From Janthinobacterium fluminis (GTDB taxonomy: Bacteria > Pseudomonadota > Gammaproteobacteria > Burkholderiales > Burkholderiaceae_D): a DNA stretch of 64,000 nucleotides. The translations under genes were made by a program, and so were the position numbers. The number at the start of each line of letters is the position of its first letter. Position 1 is the stretch's first letter. Under the pieces are notes generated by a model. That model made no database searches. It was not told the origin of the DNA and was given only the letters and a program-made list of their open reading frames with translations. The DNA is taken from positions 124,001 through 188,000 of the forward strand of contig NZ_JAQQXR010000002.1 in the NCBI RefSeq assembly GCF_028595325.1. Direction: 5' to 3'. Positions 54,447 to 64,000 of this stretch are shown here, one piece after another.

Positions 54447-57400
54447 ATGCACAATACGCCAGAGGAGACCGTGACCGCGCACATGCCACTGGCCAAGCGC
54501 TGGCACAGGCTGCGTGCCGCCTATCGGTTTTTCAATGTGGCCAGCCACCACGTGCTTGGCTTCACCGTCAAGCTGGCCGTGCTGGCGTACTTCGTCTTCG
54601 CCGTCGTCTTCCTGTTCCTGCGCTACGCGATCCTGCCGAATATCGACTACTACAAGCCGGGCATCGAGCGGGCCGCCAGCCGCGCGCTCGGCAACCAGGT
54701 CGCCATCGACCGCATCTACGCCTCCTGGCACGGGCTGCGGCCCAACCTCTTCCTCGGCGACGTCAGCCTGCGCGACGGCGACGGCCGCCAGGTGCTGAGC
54801 CTGCCGAGCGTGTCGGCCACGCTGTCGTGGTGGAGCGTGCTGGCCGGCGGCGTGCGCTTCGAGTCGCTGGAAATCATCCGCCCCGAGCTGCAGGTGCGGC
54901 GCGCGCCCGGCGGCAAGCTGTACGTGGCCGGCATCGCCCTCGCCGACGGCGGCGCCGACGGCAAGGGCGCCGACTGGGTCTTGTCGCAGCGCGAAATCGT
55001 CATCCGCGACGGCCGCCTGCACTGGACCGACGGCGTGCGCGGCACCGAGACGCTGGCGCTCGACCATGTCAACCTGGTGCTGCGCAACCAGTGGCGCGAC
55101 CACCAGTTCGGGCTGCAGGCGACGCCGCCGGCCAGCCTGGCCGCGCCGCTCGACGTGCGCGCCCGCTTCGTCCACCCGCCGTTCGCCCGCAGCATGGCCG
55201 ACGTCACGCTGTGGAAGGGCGAGGTGTACGCGGACCTGAAGGGCGCCGACCTGGCGGCCTGGAAGCGCTATATCGACTATCCCTTCGAGCTGAGCCAGGG
55301 CAAGGGCGCGCTGCGCGCCTGGCTGACGCTGGACCACGCCAAGCTGGCCGCCTTCACGGCCGACGTGCGCCTGGAAGACGTGCAGGCGCGCCTGGGCAAG
55401 GACTTGCCGCCGCTGGACCTGCTGCGCGTGCGCGGGCGCGTGTCGGCGCGCGAGGACTACGCCGCCCAGGCGCAGGACGGCAAGCCGACCTTCGGCGCCC
55501 GCGGTCACGCCGTCAGCCTCAGCGAATTTTCGCTGGAAACCCGCGACGGCCTGAGCCTGCCGCCGACCACGCTGTCGGAGCGCTATGTCGCCGCCGCCGC
55601 CGGCAAGCCGCAGCGCACCGAGCTGCGCGCCCGGGCGCTCGACTTGCAGACGCTGACGGCGCTGGCGGCCCGCCTGCCGCTGGGCGCGGCGAATCTGCAG
55701 CTGCTGGAAGAGCTGGCGCCGCGCGGCCGCCTGGAGGATTTTTCCGCCGAATGGCAGGGCCCCTTGGCGGCGCCGCTGGCCTTCCACGTCAAGGGCCAGG
55801 TGCTGGGCCTGGGCCTGCGCGCCCAGCCGGCCCGCGCGGCGCAGCCGAAAAGCGCCGCCGCGCCGGCCCAGGAGGCGACGGCCGCCATCCCCGGCTTCGA
55901 CAACCTGACGGGCAGCGTCGACGCCACCGACAAGGGCGGCAGCGTCAACCTGGCCTCGCGCGACCTGGTGCTGCAGATGCCGGCCTATTTCGCCGAGCCG
56001 GCCTTGCCCTTCGAGCAACTGAACCTGAAGGCGCGCTGGTCCTTCGAGGGCCAGGAGCAGTTGCGCGTCGACGTGGACAGTTTCGACTTCCTCCAGCAAG
56101 GTCTGGCGGGCACGCTGAAGGGCTCGCACCTGCTGCCGCTGAAGGGCGGCGCCGTCAAGGGCGCCGGCAGCGCCGACTTCAGCGGCACGCTGAACAATTT
56201 CGACTTGAAGACGATAGGCCGCTACCTGCCGCTGCAAACCCCGGCCGACCTGCGCCACTGGCTGGTCGGCGCGCTGGAGGACGGCCTGGCCCAGGACGTC
56301 GGCCTGCGCCTGCGCGGCGAGCTGGCGCATTTCCCGTTCAAGGCCGACAACGCGCAGGAGCGCGCCCGCGGCGAGTTCCGCGCCGCCGGCCGGCTGGAGA
56401 ACGCCAAGCTGAACTACGCGCCCGGCGAACTGGCCAAGGACGGCAAGGGGCCGCTGTGGCCGCAGGCCGAGCGCATCAAGGGCAATTTCGTGTTCGACCG
56501 GGCGCGCATGGAAATCCGCGGCGACACGGCCGCCACCGGCGGCGTCGCGCTGGCCAATGTGAAGGCCGTCATCGCCGACTTGACCGTGCACGACATGATG
56601 CTCGACATCGACGGCAGCGCCCAGGGCGCCATGCAGGAATTCCTCAAGTACATGGCGGCCAGCCCCGTGCTGGAATGGATAGCCCATTTCACCGACCAGA
56701 CGACGGCCAGCGGCAACGCCAGGCTGGCCCTGAAGCTGCACCTGCCGCTGAACCACATGATCGATTCCAAGGTGCAGGGCACGCTGCAACTGGCCGGCAA
56801 CGACATCGTGCTGTTCGACGACTTCCCGCCCGTCCAGGGCACGCAGGGCAAGATCGAGTTCAATGAGCACGGCGTCAACCTGAACGGCCTGGCCGGCACC
56901 TTCGTCGGCGGCCCCGTGGCCATCGCCGGCGGCAGCTTGCGCGACAACTCGATCGCCGTGCGCATCGGCGGCGCCGTCAGCGTCGACGGCCTGCGCAAGG
57001 TCTACACGGCGCCCGTGATGCAGCGCCTGGCCGGCCACCTGAGCGGCGGCGCCCGCTACAGCGGCTTGATCACGGCGCGCGACCACCAATACCAGGTGGC
57101 CGTCGACTCGACCCTGGTGGGCCTGGGGCTGGACTTTCCGGCGCCCGTGAAGAAGGCGGCCGCCGACGCCGTGCCGTTCAAGTTCCTGCTCAACGGCGGC
57201 GCCGCCAATGAGGCCGGCCTGACGCGCGACGACATCCGCATCAATCTGGGCCCGGCCATTGCCGCCCGCTACCAGCGCCAGAAGCAGGGCAAGGAGGCGT
57301 GGCGGGTGGTGCGCGGCGGCGTCGGGGTGAACGCGCCGGCGCCCGAGCCGGACAGCGGCATGATGGTCAACGTCAACCTGAAGTCGCTCAACGTCGATGC

Positions 57401-58592
57401 TTGGCTGGCCCTCGGCGACGGCATCGCCGGCCCCGCCGCCGGCGGCGCCGAGGCGGGCGGCCCGGAGCTGGCCCAGTACGTCGTGCCGGACTTGATGGCG
57501 GCCCGCGCCGGCGAGCTGATCCTGGGCGAGCGCAAGCTCGAAAACGTCGTCGTCGGCGCCAGCCACCACCGCGGCCTGTGGCAGGCCAACGTCGATTCGG
57601 CCCAGGCGTCCGGCTATGTCGGCTGGGTCGAGACGGCCTCCGGCCTGGGCAAGATGACGGCGCGCCTGTCCTCGCTGGTGATACCGGAGTCGGCCGCCGG
57701 CGACGTCAAGGATTTGCTCGAAGGTAAAAACGGCGTGGCCCAGACCATTCCCGCGCTCGACATCGTCGCCGAGCGCTTCGAATTGTTCAACAAGCAGATC
57801 GGCCGGCTCGAACTGCAGGCTTACAACGCGGCGGCCACGGGGCGCGACTGGCGCGTCAGCAAGCTGTCGCTGGCCAATCCGGACGGCGAGTTGAAGGGCA
57901 CCGGCAAATGGATCGTCAAGGATGGCCAGAGCAACACCAGCCTGAACTTCGGGCTCGACATCGTCGACGCCGGCAAGCTGCTGGAGCGTTTCGGCTTCGC
58001 CGACACCGTGCGCAAGGGCAAGGGCAAGCTCAGCGGCGACATCAGCTGGAAGGGCTTGCCGTATTCGCTGGACATTCCCAGCCTGTCCGGGCAGATCCAG
58101 CTGAACGTCGAGTCGGGCCAATTCCTCAAGCAAGACCCGGGCGCGGCCAAGCTGCTGGGCGTGCTCAGCCTGCAAGCGCTGCCGCGCCTGCTCAAGCTGG
58201 ACTTCCACGACGTCTTTTCCGAGGGCCTGGCCTTCGACGGCATCACGGCCACGGCGGCCATCACGCGCGGCGTGGCGAAGACGGATAATTTGAAAATGCA
58301 CGGCGTCGCCGCCACCGTGCTGATGGACGGCAGCGCCGACATTGCCAACGAATCGACCAATTTGCACGTCGTCGTCATTCCCGAGTTCAACCTGGGCACG
58401 GGGCCGCTGGTGTACGCGCTGGCGGTGAACCCGGTGATCGGCCTGGGCAGCTTCCTGGCCCAGTTGTTCTTGCGCGCGCCGGTGATGAAGGCGCTGACCT
58501 ACCAGATGCAGGTGGCGGGGCCGTGGAAGGCGCCCGTGATCACCAAGCTCGATAGTGGTAAATTGGAGCCTGTGCCGGTTCCGGCGGAATAG
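54447..58592 (+). CDS. yhdP: YhdP family (AsmA-like) phospholipid transport protein
   Basis: This very large envelope protein (1381 residues from ATG 54447) has one N-terminal membrane helix (LAVLAYFVFAVVFLFLRYAIL) and a long periplasmic part made of beta-rich repeats, ending near the membrane (IGLGSFLAQLFLRAPVMKAL, VAGPWKAP). AsmA-like proteins of this kind are thought to bridge the periplasm and carry phospholipids to the outer membrane. IDRIYASWHGLRPNLFLGDVSL matches the start of the DUF3971/YhdP region. The start is uncertain: GTG 54471, right after AGAGGAG, or ATG 54483 could be used. The nitrilase and tldD genes follow in the usual order. Confidence 0.87.
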   Translation: MHNTPEETVTAHMPLAKRWHRLRAAYRFFNVASHHVLGFTVKLAVLAYFVFAVVFLFLRYAILPNIDYYKPGIERAASRALGNQVAIDRIYASWHGLRPNLFLGDVSLRDGDGRQVLSLPSVSATLSWWSVLAGGVRFESLEIIRPELQVRRAPGGKLYVAGIALADGGADGKGADWVLSQREIVIRDGRLHWTDGVRGTETLALDHVNLVLRNQWRDHQFGLQATPPASLAAPLDVRARFVHPPFARSMADVTLWKGEVYADLKGADLAAWKRYIDYPFELSQGKGALRAWLTLDHAKLAAFTADVRLEDVQARLGKDLPPLDLLRVRGRVSAREDYAAQAQDGKPTFGARGHAVSLSEFSLETRDGLSLPPTTLSERYVAAAAGKPQRTELRARALDLQTLTALAARLPLGAANLQLLEELAPRGRLEDFSAEWQGPLAAPLAFHVKGQVLGLGLRAQPARAAQPKSAAAPAQEATAAIPGFDNLTGSVDATDKGGSVNLASRDLVLQMPAYFAEPALPFEQLNLKARWSFEGQEQLRVDVDSFDFLQQGLAGTLKGSHLLPLKGGAVKGAGSADFSGTLNNFDLKTIGRYLPLQTPADLRHWLVGALEDGLAQDVGLRLRGELAHFPFKADNAQERARGEFRAAGRLENAKLNYAPGELAKDGKGPLWPQAERIKGNFVFDRARMEIRGDTAATGGVALANVKAVIADLTVHDMMLDIDGSAQGAMQEFLKYMAASPVLEWIAHFTDQTTASGNARLALKLHLPLNHMIDSKVQGTLQLAGNDIVLFDDFPPVQGTQGKIEFNEHGVNLNGLAGTFVGGPVAIAGGSLRDNSIAVRIGGAVSVDGLRKVYTAPVMQRLAGHLSGGARYSGLITARDHQYQVAVDSTLVGLGLDFPAPVKKAAADAVPFKFLLNGGAANEAGLTRDDIRINLGPAIAARYQRQKQGKEAWRVVRGGVGVNAPAPEPDSGMMVNVNLKSLNVDAWLALGDGIAGPAAGGAEAGGPELAQYVVPDLMAARAGELILGERKLENVVVGASHHRGLWQANVDSAQASGYVGWVETASGLGKMTARLSSLVIPESAAGDVKDLLEGKNGVAQTIPALDIVAERFELFNKQIGRLELQAYNAAATGRDWRVSKLSLANPDGELKGTGKWIVKDGQSNTSLNFGLDIVDAGKLLERFGFADTVRKGKGKLSGDISWKGLPYSLDIPSLSGQIQLNVESGQFLKQDPGAAKLLGVLSLQALPRLLKLDFHDVFSEGLAFDGITATAAITRGVAKTDNLKMHGVAATVLMDGSADIANESTNLHVVVIPEFNLGTGPLVYALAVNPVIGLGSFLAQLFLRAPVMKALTYQMQVAGPWKAPVITKLDSGKLEPVPVPAE

Positions 58593-58660
58593 GGCGGACC
58601 CCGGGGAGTACGCCCCGGCTTTACACAGGATAACGCGGCATGACGCAGGCAGGAGAGGGT

Positions 58661-59458
58661 ATGAACACAGTTGCAGCAGTACAGATGATTTCGTCGCCGT
58701 CGGTGCAGCAGAACATCGCGGCGGCGCGCCGCCTGATCGGCCAGGCGGCCGCCACCGGCGCCTGCCTGGTGACGCTGCCGGAATACTGGGCCATCATGGG
58801 CCAGAGCGACAGCGACAAGGTGGCGCACGCCGAACAGCCCGGCAGCGGCCCGATCCAGGATTTTATGGCGCAGATGGCGCGCGAGCACGGCGTCTGGCTG
58901 ATCGGCGGCACGCTGCCGCTGGCGTCCGGCCAGGACGGCAAGGTCTTGAACACGACGCTGGTCTACGACCCGCAGGGCCGGCCGGCCGGGCGCTACGACA
59001 AGATCCACCTGTTCGGCTTCACCCGCGGCGGCGAATCGTACGACGAGTCGCGCACCATCGTGCCGGGCGCGGCGGTGGGCAGTTTCGAGGCGCCGTTCGG
59101 CCGCGTCGGCCTGTCCGTCTGCTACGACCTGCGCTTCCCCGAGCTGTACCGGGCGATGGGCGCGTGCGCGCTGATCGTCGTGCCGGCCGCGTTCACCCAC
59201 ACCACCGGCCTGGCGCACTGGGAAGTGCTGCTGCGTGCCCGGGCCATCGAAAACCAGTGCTATGTGCTGGCCGCCGCCCAGGGCGGGCTGCACCCGAACG
59301 GCCGCCGCACCTGGGGCCACAGCATGCTGATCGACCCCTGGGGCGAGATCAAGGCCATGCTGCCCGAGGGCGAGGGCGTCGTCAGCGGCGACATCGACCC
59401 GCTGTTTCTGGCCAGCGTGCGCGAGTCGCTGCCGGCGCTGCGCCACCGGACCATGTAG
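58661..59458 (+). CDS. Carbon-nitrogen hydrolase (Nit1-like amidase)
   Basis: This 265-residue nitrilase-superfamily enzyme has the catalytic triad Glu41 (TLPEYW), Lys114 (YDKIHLF) and Cys154 (SVCYDLRFPE). The closest type is Nit1/deaminated-glutathione amidase, a metabolite-repair enzyme, suggested by GESYDESRTIVPG and FTHTTGLAHWEVLLRARAIENQCYVLA. ATG 58661 is chosen from AGGAG at 58651-58655; ATG 58640 with AGGA upstream would add seven residues. Omega-amidase activity is an alternative. It is placed between yhdP and tldD. Confidence 0.87.
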   Translation: MNTVAAVQMISSPSVQQNIAAARRLIGQAAATGACLVTLPEYWAIMGQSDSDKVAHAEQPGSGPIQDFMAQMAREHGVWLIGGTLPLASGQDGKVLNTTLVYDPQGRPAGRYDKIHLFGFTRGGESYDESRTIVPGAAVGSFEAPFGRVGLSVCYDLRFPELYRAMGACALIVVPAAFTHTTGLAHWEVLLRARAIENQCYVLAAAQGGLHPNGRRTWGHSMLIDPWGEIKAMLPEGEGVVSGDIDPLFLASVRESLPALRHRTM

Positions 59459-59503
59459 GCGGCATTCCGCATATTTGAACAAAACCCACGAAAAGACACG
59501 ATC

Positions 59504-60964
<1,461 letters not shown>

Positions 60965-60972
60965 GTCCTGGA

Positions 60973-60992
60973 GCCCCGCCCTAGGGCGGGGC
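60973..60992. terminator. Palindrome between convergent tldD and TonB receptor genes
   Basis: GCCCCGCCCTAGGGCGGGGC is a perfect 20-base palindrome with a four-base loop in the 54-bp gap between convergent genes. It has no T-tract but could slow polymerase from either side. Confidence 0.4.
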
Positions 60993-61018
60993 CGCGTCCG
61001 CTCTTTACCCGCCGGCGC

Positions 61019-63691
61019 TCAGAAGCTGTATTTGCCGCGCACGTAAAACGTCCTGCCCAAGGGGTCCGTGTAGCGCGGATCGTAGCCTTGCTGGAAGGTC
61101 GTTTGCTGGTTCGTGTAGGGCGGCTCCCGGTCCGTCAGGTTCTTCACGCCAGCTGTCAGCTCGACATTCTTGATCCCCGTGTAACTGCCCGACAGCGACC
61201 AGGTCGAGTACGCGCCGACGCGCTGCTTGAAGGCCGCGTCGACGGCGTTCTGGTCGGTGTAGCCGGACAGGTAACGGTTGCCCAGGTTGATATTCCATTT
61301 GCCCAGACTCCAGGCCAGCAAAATGTTATGGCGCCAGCGGAACACCGGCGTCGCGTCCGCGTAGATGCCGGCGTTGGCCGTGAACGGGCCGCCGCGCTCG
61401 TTCTGGTAGTCGTATTTGTCGACGTAGGTGCCGTCGGCCTGCAGCGTGAAGCTGCCGAAGCGGTTTTTCGGCAGGCGCCAGTTGACGCTGACGTCGACGC
61501 CGCGGGTGTGCACCTCGCCCAGGTTTTGCGTGATGTCGAGCACATAGTCGAGCTGCCTGCCGTCGGCGCTGTAGTGGAACAGGTCGCGGTATTTGGCGTA
61601 GTCGGCGAAGATGGTCTGCTCGGCGAGGAAATTGATCTGGTCGCGCAGCTTGATGTTCCAGTAGTCGAGCGAGAGCGTGAGGTCGCGCACCGGCTCGATG
61701 GCGACGCCGATGCTGTAGGTCTTGGACTTTTCCGGGCGCACCTCGGGATTGCCGCCCTGCCGCACTTTTTGCTGCTGCTGGCAGACGACGTTCGGGTTGG
61801 CGCCGGGCACCGCCGTGCCGCCCGGGCACAGCAGCGGGTCGTCGTAGGTGTCGGAGGTGTTGGTGCTGGTCTGCGGGCCGTGCAGGTCGAACAGCGTGGG
61901 CGCGCGGAAGCCGCGGTTGTACGAGGCGCGCAGCAGCACTTGCGCGCCGGGCTGGTAGCGCAGCGACACTTTCGGGTTGGTGCTGCCGCCGACGTCGCTG
62001 TAGCGGTCGTGGCGCAGCGCCAGGTTCAGCTCCAGGCCCTTCAGCACGGGAACGTTGAGTTCGCCGAACACGGCGCCGATATTGCGGCTGCCGAACTGGT
62101 CCAGCGCCTCCGAATAGCCGGAGCTGGACGCCTGCGACGCCAACGCGCGGTCGACCAGGTAGCGGGCCTTGTCGTGGCGCCATTCGGCGCCGACGGCGAA
62201 GCCGAGCGGGCCGCCCGGCAGCGTCGTCAGGTCGCGGCTGGCCTTGAAGTCGAGCGCGCTGCTGCTCATTTTGGCGTCGAGGAATTTCCCCAGCAGCAGG
62301 GAATCGGCGAGGAAGGCGGCCCCGGCCGCGTCCTGCGCGCCGAAGGGGTTCAGGATGCCCTGGCCGATGCCCTCGACGATGCGGGCGTCGATCACATAGC
62401 CGCCCGTGAAGGTGCTGCGGGCCCGGCTGATCGAGTGGCTCAGCGCGCTGTTGTAGTCCCAGCCGTGCAGCGCGCCGTCCAGGCTGAGCACGACGCGGTC
62501 GGAGATGCTGGTGTCGAATTGCCGGCGCTTGCCGGTGACGAGGGGGCGCCAGCTCAGCGTCAGGTCTTCGCCGCCGAGGCCGGCCACGGCCGGCACGCCG
62601 GCGCTGCCGCCCGGGTAGTAGGGGCTGCTGGCGTGCATGATCAGCTGGACGTCGGGCGGCGCCAGCGGCGGCGGCGCCACCGCCGAGGTGTTGGTGCTGC
62701 GGCTATGCAGCCATTCCAGGGCCGCCGTGTGGTCGGCGCCCAGTTTGTAGGAGGCGCGCCCGAGCACGGTTTCCTGGCGCGTCGCCGGCAGGTCGTCGAC
62801 AAAGGACGAGTAGTCGAAGCGGCAGGTGAGCCGGCTCGTGTCCGGGTTGGGGATCGAGGCCGGCGGCAGGCAGCCGCCGAGGTAGCCGGGGTTGCCGGCG
62901 ATGCCGTTGTCGGAAAAGAAGTTGGCCGGGAAGGGCGTGCCGCTGGTCTGGCTGACGCCCCGCTCGGGCCGCACGCCGGTGCGCGAAAAGCGCCGCGCCG
63001 CGGCCGGCAGCGCGCCCTGGTGGTGGACGTCGAACACGCCGAACAGATTGTAGCCGTCCGTGGCGAGGTCGCCGAAGCCGCCGCTGAGGTTGAAGCGCTG
63101 CTCGTCGCCGCCGCCCGGGCGCTGCGGCGCGTACAGCTCGGCCGCCACGGCCCCGCCCTGGACGGAGCGCTTGGTGATGAAGTTGATGACGCCGCCGATG
63201 GCGTCCGTGCCGTAGATGGCGGAGGCGCCGTCGCGCAGCACCTCGACCCGTTCCAGCGCGGCGACGGGGAGGATGTTCAGGTCGACCGTGTCGGCGTTGA
63301 ACGGGTGGTTGGCCAGGCGCCGGCCGTTCAGCAGCACCAGGGTCTTGTCGCCGCCCAGGCCGCGCAGGTCGGCCACGGCGCGCCCGCCGGTGCCGCTGCC
63401 GACCGACTGGCTGGCCCCCGTCGAACTCTGGTTCATGGGGATCGTGTTGAGCACTTCCTGGGCCGTCGTCAAGCCCTGTTTGGCGAAGTCCTCGGCGCGG
63501 ATGGTGGTGATCGGCAAGGCCGTCTGCGCGGCCAGGCGCTTGATCGACGAGCCGGTGATTTCGACGCGCTGCATCGGCGCGTCCTGGGCCGGCGCGTCCT
63601 GGGCCGGCGCCGCCGGCGCCAGCAGGGCCAGGCCGCAGGCGGCGCCGGCGCACAGGCCGCGGCGGGAACGGGATAGGGGGGATGGTCGCAT
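61019..63691 (-). CDS. TonB-dependent outer-membrane receptor
   Basis: This 890-residue receptor has a signal peptide (RRGLCAGAACGLALLAPAAPA), a short repeat DAPAQDAPAQDAP, then QRVEITGSSIKRLAAQTALP, the plug (LTTAQEVLNTIPMNQSS, LVLLNGRRLANHPF, VEVLRDGASAIYGTDAIGGVINFIT) and a barrel ending in Phe (YVRGKYSF). ATG at 63691 is chosen because GAGGAG lies seven bases upstream on the minus strand; the in-frame extension before it lacks export features. It stands alone, convergent with tldD. The ligand is unknown. Confidence 0.87.
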   Translation of the reverse strand: MRPSPLSRSRRGLCAGAACGLALLAPAAPAQDAPAQDAPMQRVEITGSSIKRLAAQTALPITTIRAEDFAKQGLTTAQEVLNTIPMNQSSTGASQSVGSGTGGRAVADLRGLGGDKTLVLLNGRRLANHPFNADTVDLNILPVAALERVEVLRDGASAIYGTDAIGGVINFITKRSVQGGAVAAELYAPQRPGGGDEQRFNLSGGFGDLATDGYNLFGVFDVHHQGALPAAARRFSRTGVRPERGVSQTSGTPFPANFFSDNGIAGNPGYLGGCLPPASIPNPDTSRLTCRFDYSSFVDDLPATRQETVLGRASYKLGADHTAALEWLHSRSTNTSAVAPPPLAPPDVQLIMHASSPYYPGGSAGVPAVAGLGGEDLTLSWRPLVTGKRRQFDTSISDRVVLSLDGALHGWDYNSALSHSISRARSTFTGGYVIDARIVEGIGQGILNPFGAQDAAGAAFLADSLLLGKFLDAKMSSSALDFKASRDLTTLPGGPLGFAVGAEWRHDKARYLVDRALASQASSSGYSEALDQFGSRNIGAVFGELNVPVLKGLELNLALRHDRYSDVGGSTNPKVSLRYQPGAQVLLRASYNRGFRAPTLFDLHGPQTSTNTSDTYDDPLLCPGGTAVPGANPNVVCQQQQKVRQGGNPEVRPEKSKTYSIGVAIEPVRDLTLSLDYWNIKLRDQINFLAEQTIFADYAKYRDLFHYSADGRQLDYVLDITQNLGEVHTRGVDVSVNWRLPKNRFGSFTLQADGTYVDKYDYQNERGGPFTANAGIYADATPVFRWRHNILLAWSLGKWNINLGNRYLSGYTDQNAVDAAFKQRVGAYSTWSLSGSYTGIKNVELTAGVKNLTDREPPYTNQQTTFQQGYDPRYTDPLGRTFYVRGKYSF

Positions 63692-63877
63692 GGGGATTCT
63701 CCTCGGGCAGGTGGGTGGGGCCGTCGCGGCGGCGCCCGGCGCGCCGCTGCGCGCACGCGTCCGGAGCTGCCAGTGTTGCGCGCCGGGCCGGGCCCGCCTT
63801 GGAGTTACATCAGAGGTGCGCGCCGCGCGCGCCGAGGCTGTCGCGGTGGCGCGACAGAGTTCCAAAAGACAATTCAC

Positions 63878-63907
63878 TTGCCAAGGGCCGCCAATTGGCG
63901 GTATAGT
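63878..63907 (+). promoter_or_regulatory. Sigma-70-like promoter at the right edge
   Basis: TTGCCA (63878-63883) and TATAGT (63902-63907), 18 bases apart, match consensus at four and five positions respectively. The start of transcription would be near 63914, about 20 bases before the Phe/Tyr-rich leader frame at 63934. 63692-63877 shows nothing else. Confidence 0.55.
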
Positions 63908-63933
63908 CGGTGCGACTTTTATGGATTCCGACT

Positions 63934-64000
63934 ATGTTCAGCTTCGCTTTCTTTACCGGCTACTTTTACTTTAGCAATTCCACACCCATGGCGGTGGAGT
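63934..64000 (+). CDS. Phe/Tyr-rich leader peptide, candidate attenuator (open at window end)
   Basis: The frame from ATG 63934 reads MFSFAFFTGYFYFSNSTP and is still open at the edge. Among residues 2-13 there are six Phe and two Tyr, far above chance. It sits 27 bp after a good promoter. ATTCCAC (63978-63984) can pair with GTGGAGT (63994-64000), with one G-U pair, forming the first arm of a hairpin that overlaps the frame. This is the layout of a transcription attenuator in which ribosome stalling at Phe or Tyr codons senses aromatic amino acids. The target gene, expected just beyond the window, might be an aroF/aroG, pheA or pheS homologue. It could also be an ordinary protein start. Confidence 0.5.
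   Translation, partial: MFSFAFFTGYFYFSNSTPMAVE

Noticed and set aside
54441..58367. A 1308-codon open frame on the minus strand
   Set aside because: Antisense shadow of yhdP with the same biased composition and no motifs.

Overview
The window is G+C-rich chromosomal DNA with long genes, strong GC bias at third codon positions and short intergenic gaps. Gene content and order (glnA, DUF4124, ntrB, ntrC; glnE divergent from yhdP, nitrilase, tldD; a polyhydroxyalkanoate-system protein; several large TonB receptors with KRAASEGTSP-like plug regions) point to a betaproteobacterium of the Oxalobacteraceae, most like Massilia, Duganella or relatives. This is inferred from remembered family patterns, not from a search. 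No rRNA, tRNA, CRISPR array, prophage or plasmid gene is visible. The only mobile element is a decayed insertion sequence at 44827-45374.

Layout. 1-8 holds the first codons of a minus-strand gene. 213-1832 carries a membrane antiporter-like protein and a PHA granule-system protein. 2261-5621 is a three-gene quaternary-amine ABC importer (proV-proW-proX) behind a long structured leader. 5740-8181 holds a coiled-coil membrane protein, an acyl-CoA-binding protein and a wax-ester-synthase-like acyltransferase. 8294-9567 is a sigma/anti-sigma pair; 9604-10169 a coupled FKBP and small lipoprotein. 10332-14761 is a tightly packed run of five genes (beta-propeller, polysaccharide deacetylase, sterol-desaturase-like oxidase, EI24-type membrane protein, molybdopterin-binding protein). 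15086-18307 is a large class A penicillin-binding protein, followed by a 26-bp perfect palindrome.

18381-22207 holds a glutathione transferase, a TAXI-type binding protein, a DUF3667 membrane protein and a rhodanese. 22322-27298 is the nitrogen-control locus: two NtrC-like sites and a sigma-54-like promoter ahead of glnA, then a DUF4124 protein coupled to ntrB and ntrC. glnE, the enzyme that modifies GlnA, lies in the same window at 51476-54226. 27388-31065 carries a second coiled-coil membrane protein, CorA and a receiver/histidine-kinase pair.

From 31608 the window is dominated by outer-membrane uptake: four TonB-dependent receptors (31608, 37623, 45921, 61019), one next to an S9 peptidase. 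They are interleaved with housekeeping genes (rsmE, tkt, gap, glnE, yhdP, a nitrilase, tldD). The receptor promoter regions at 31066-31607, 37271-37622 and 45540-45920 are distinctly AT-richer than their surroundings.

At the extreme right edge a good promoter is followed 27 bp later by an open frame extremely rich in Phe and Tyr, overlapping the start of a hairpin. This looks like the leader peptide of an aromatic-amino-acid attenuator whose target gene lies just outside the window.
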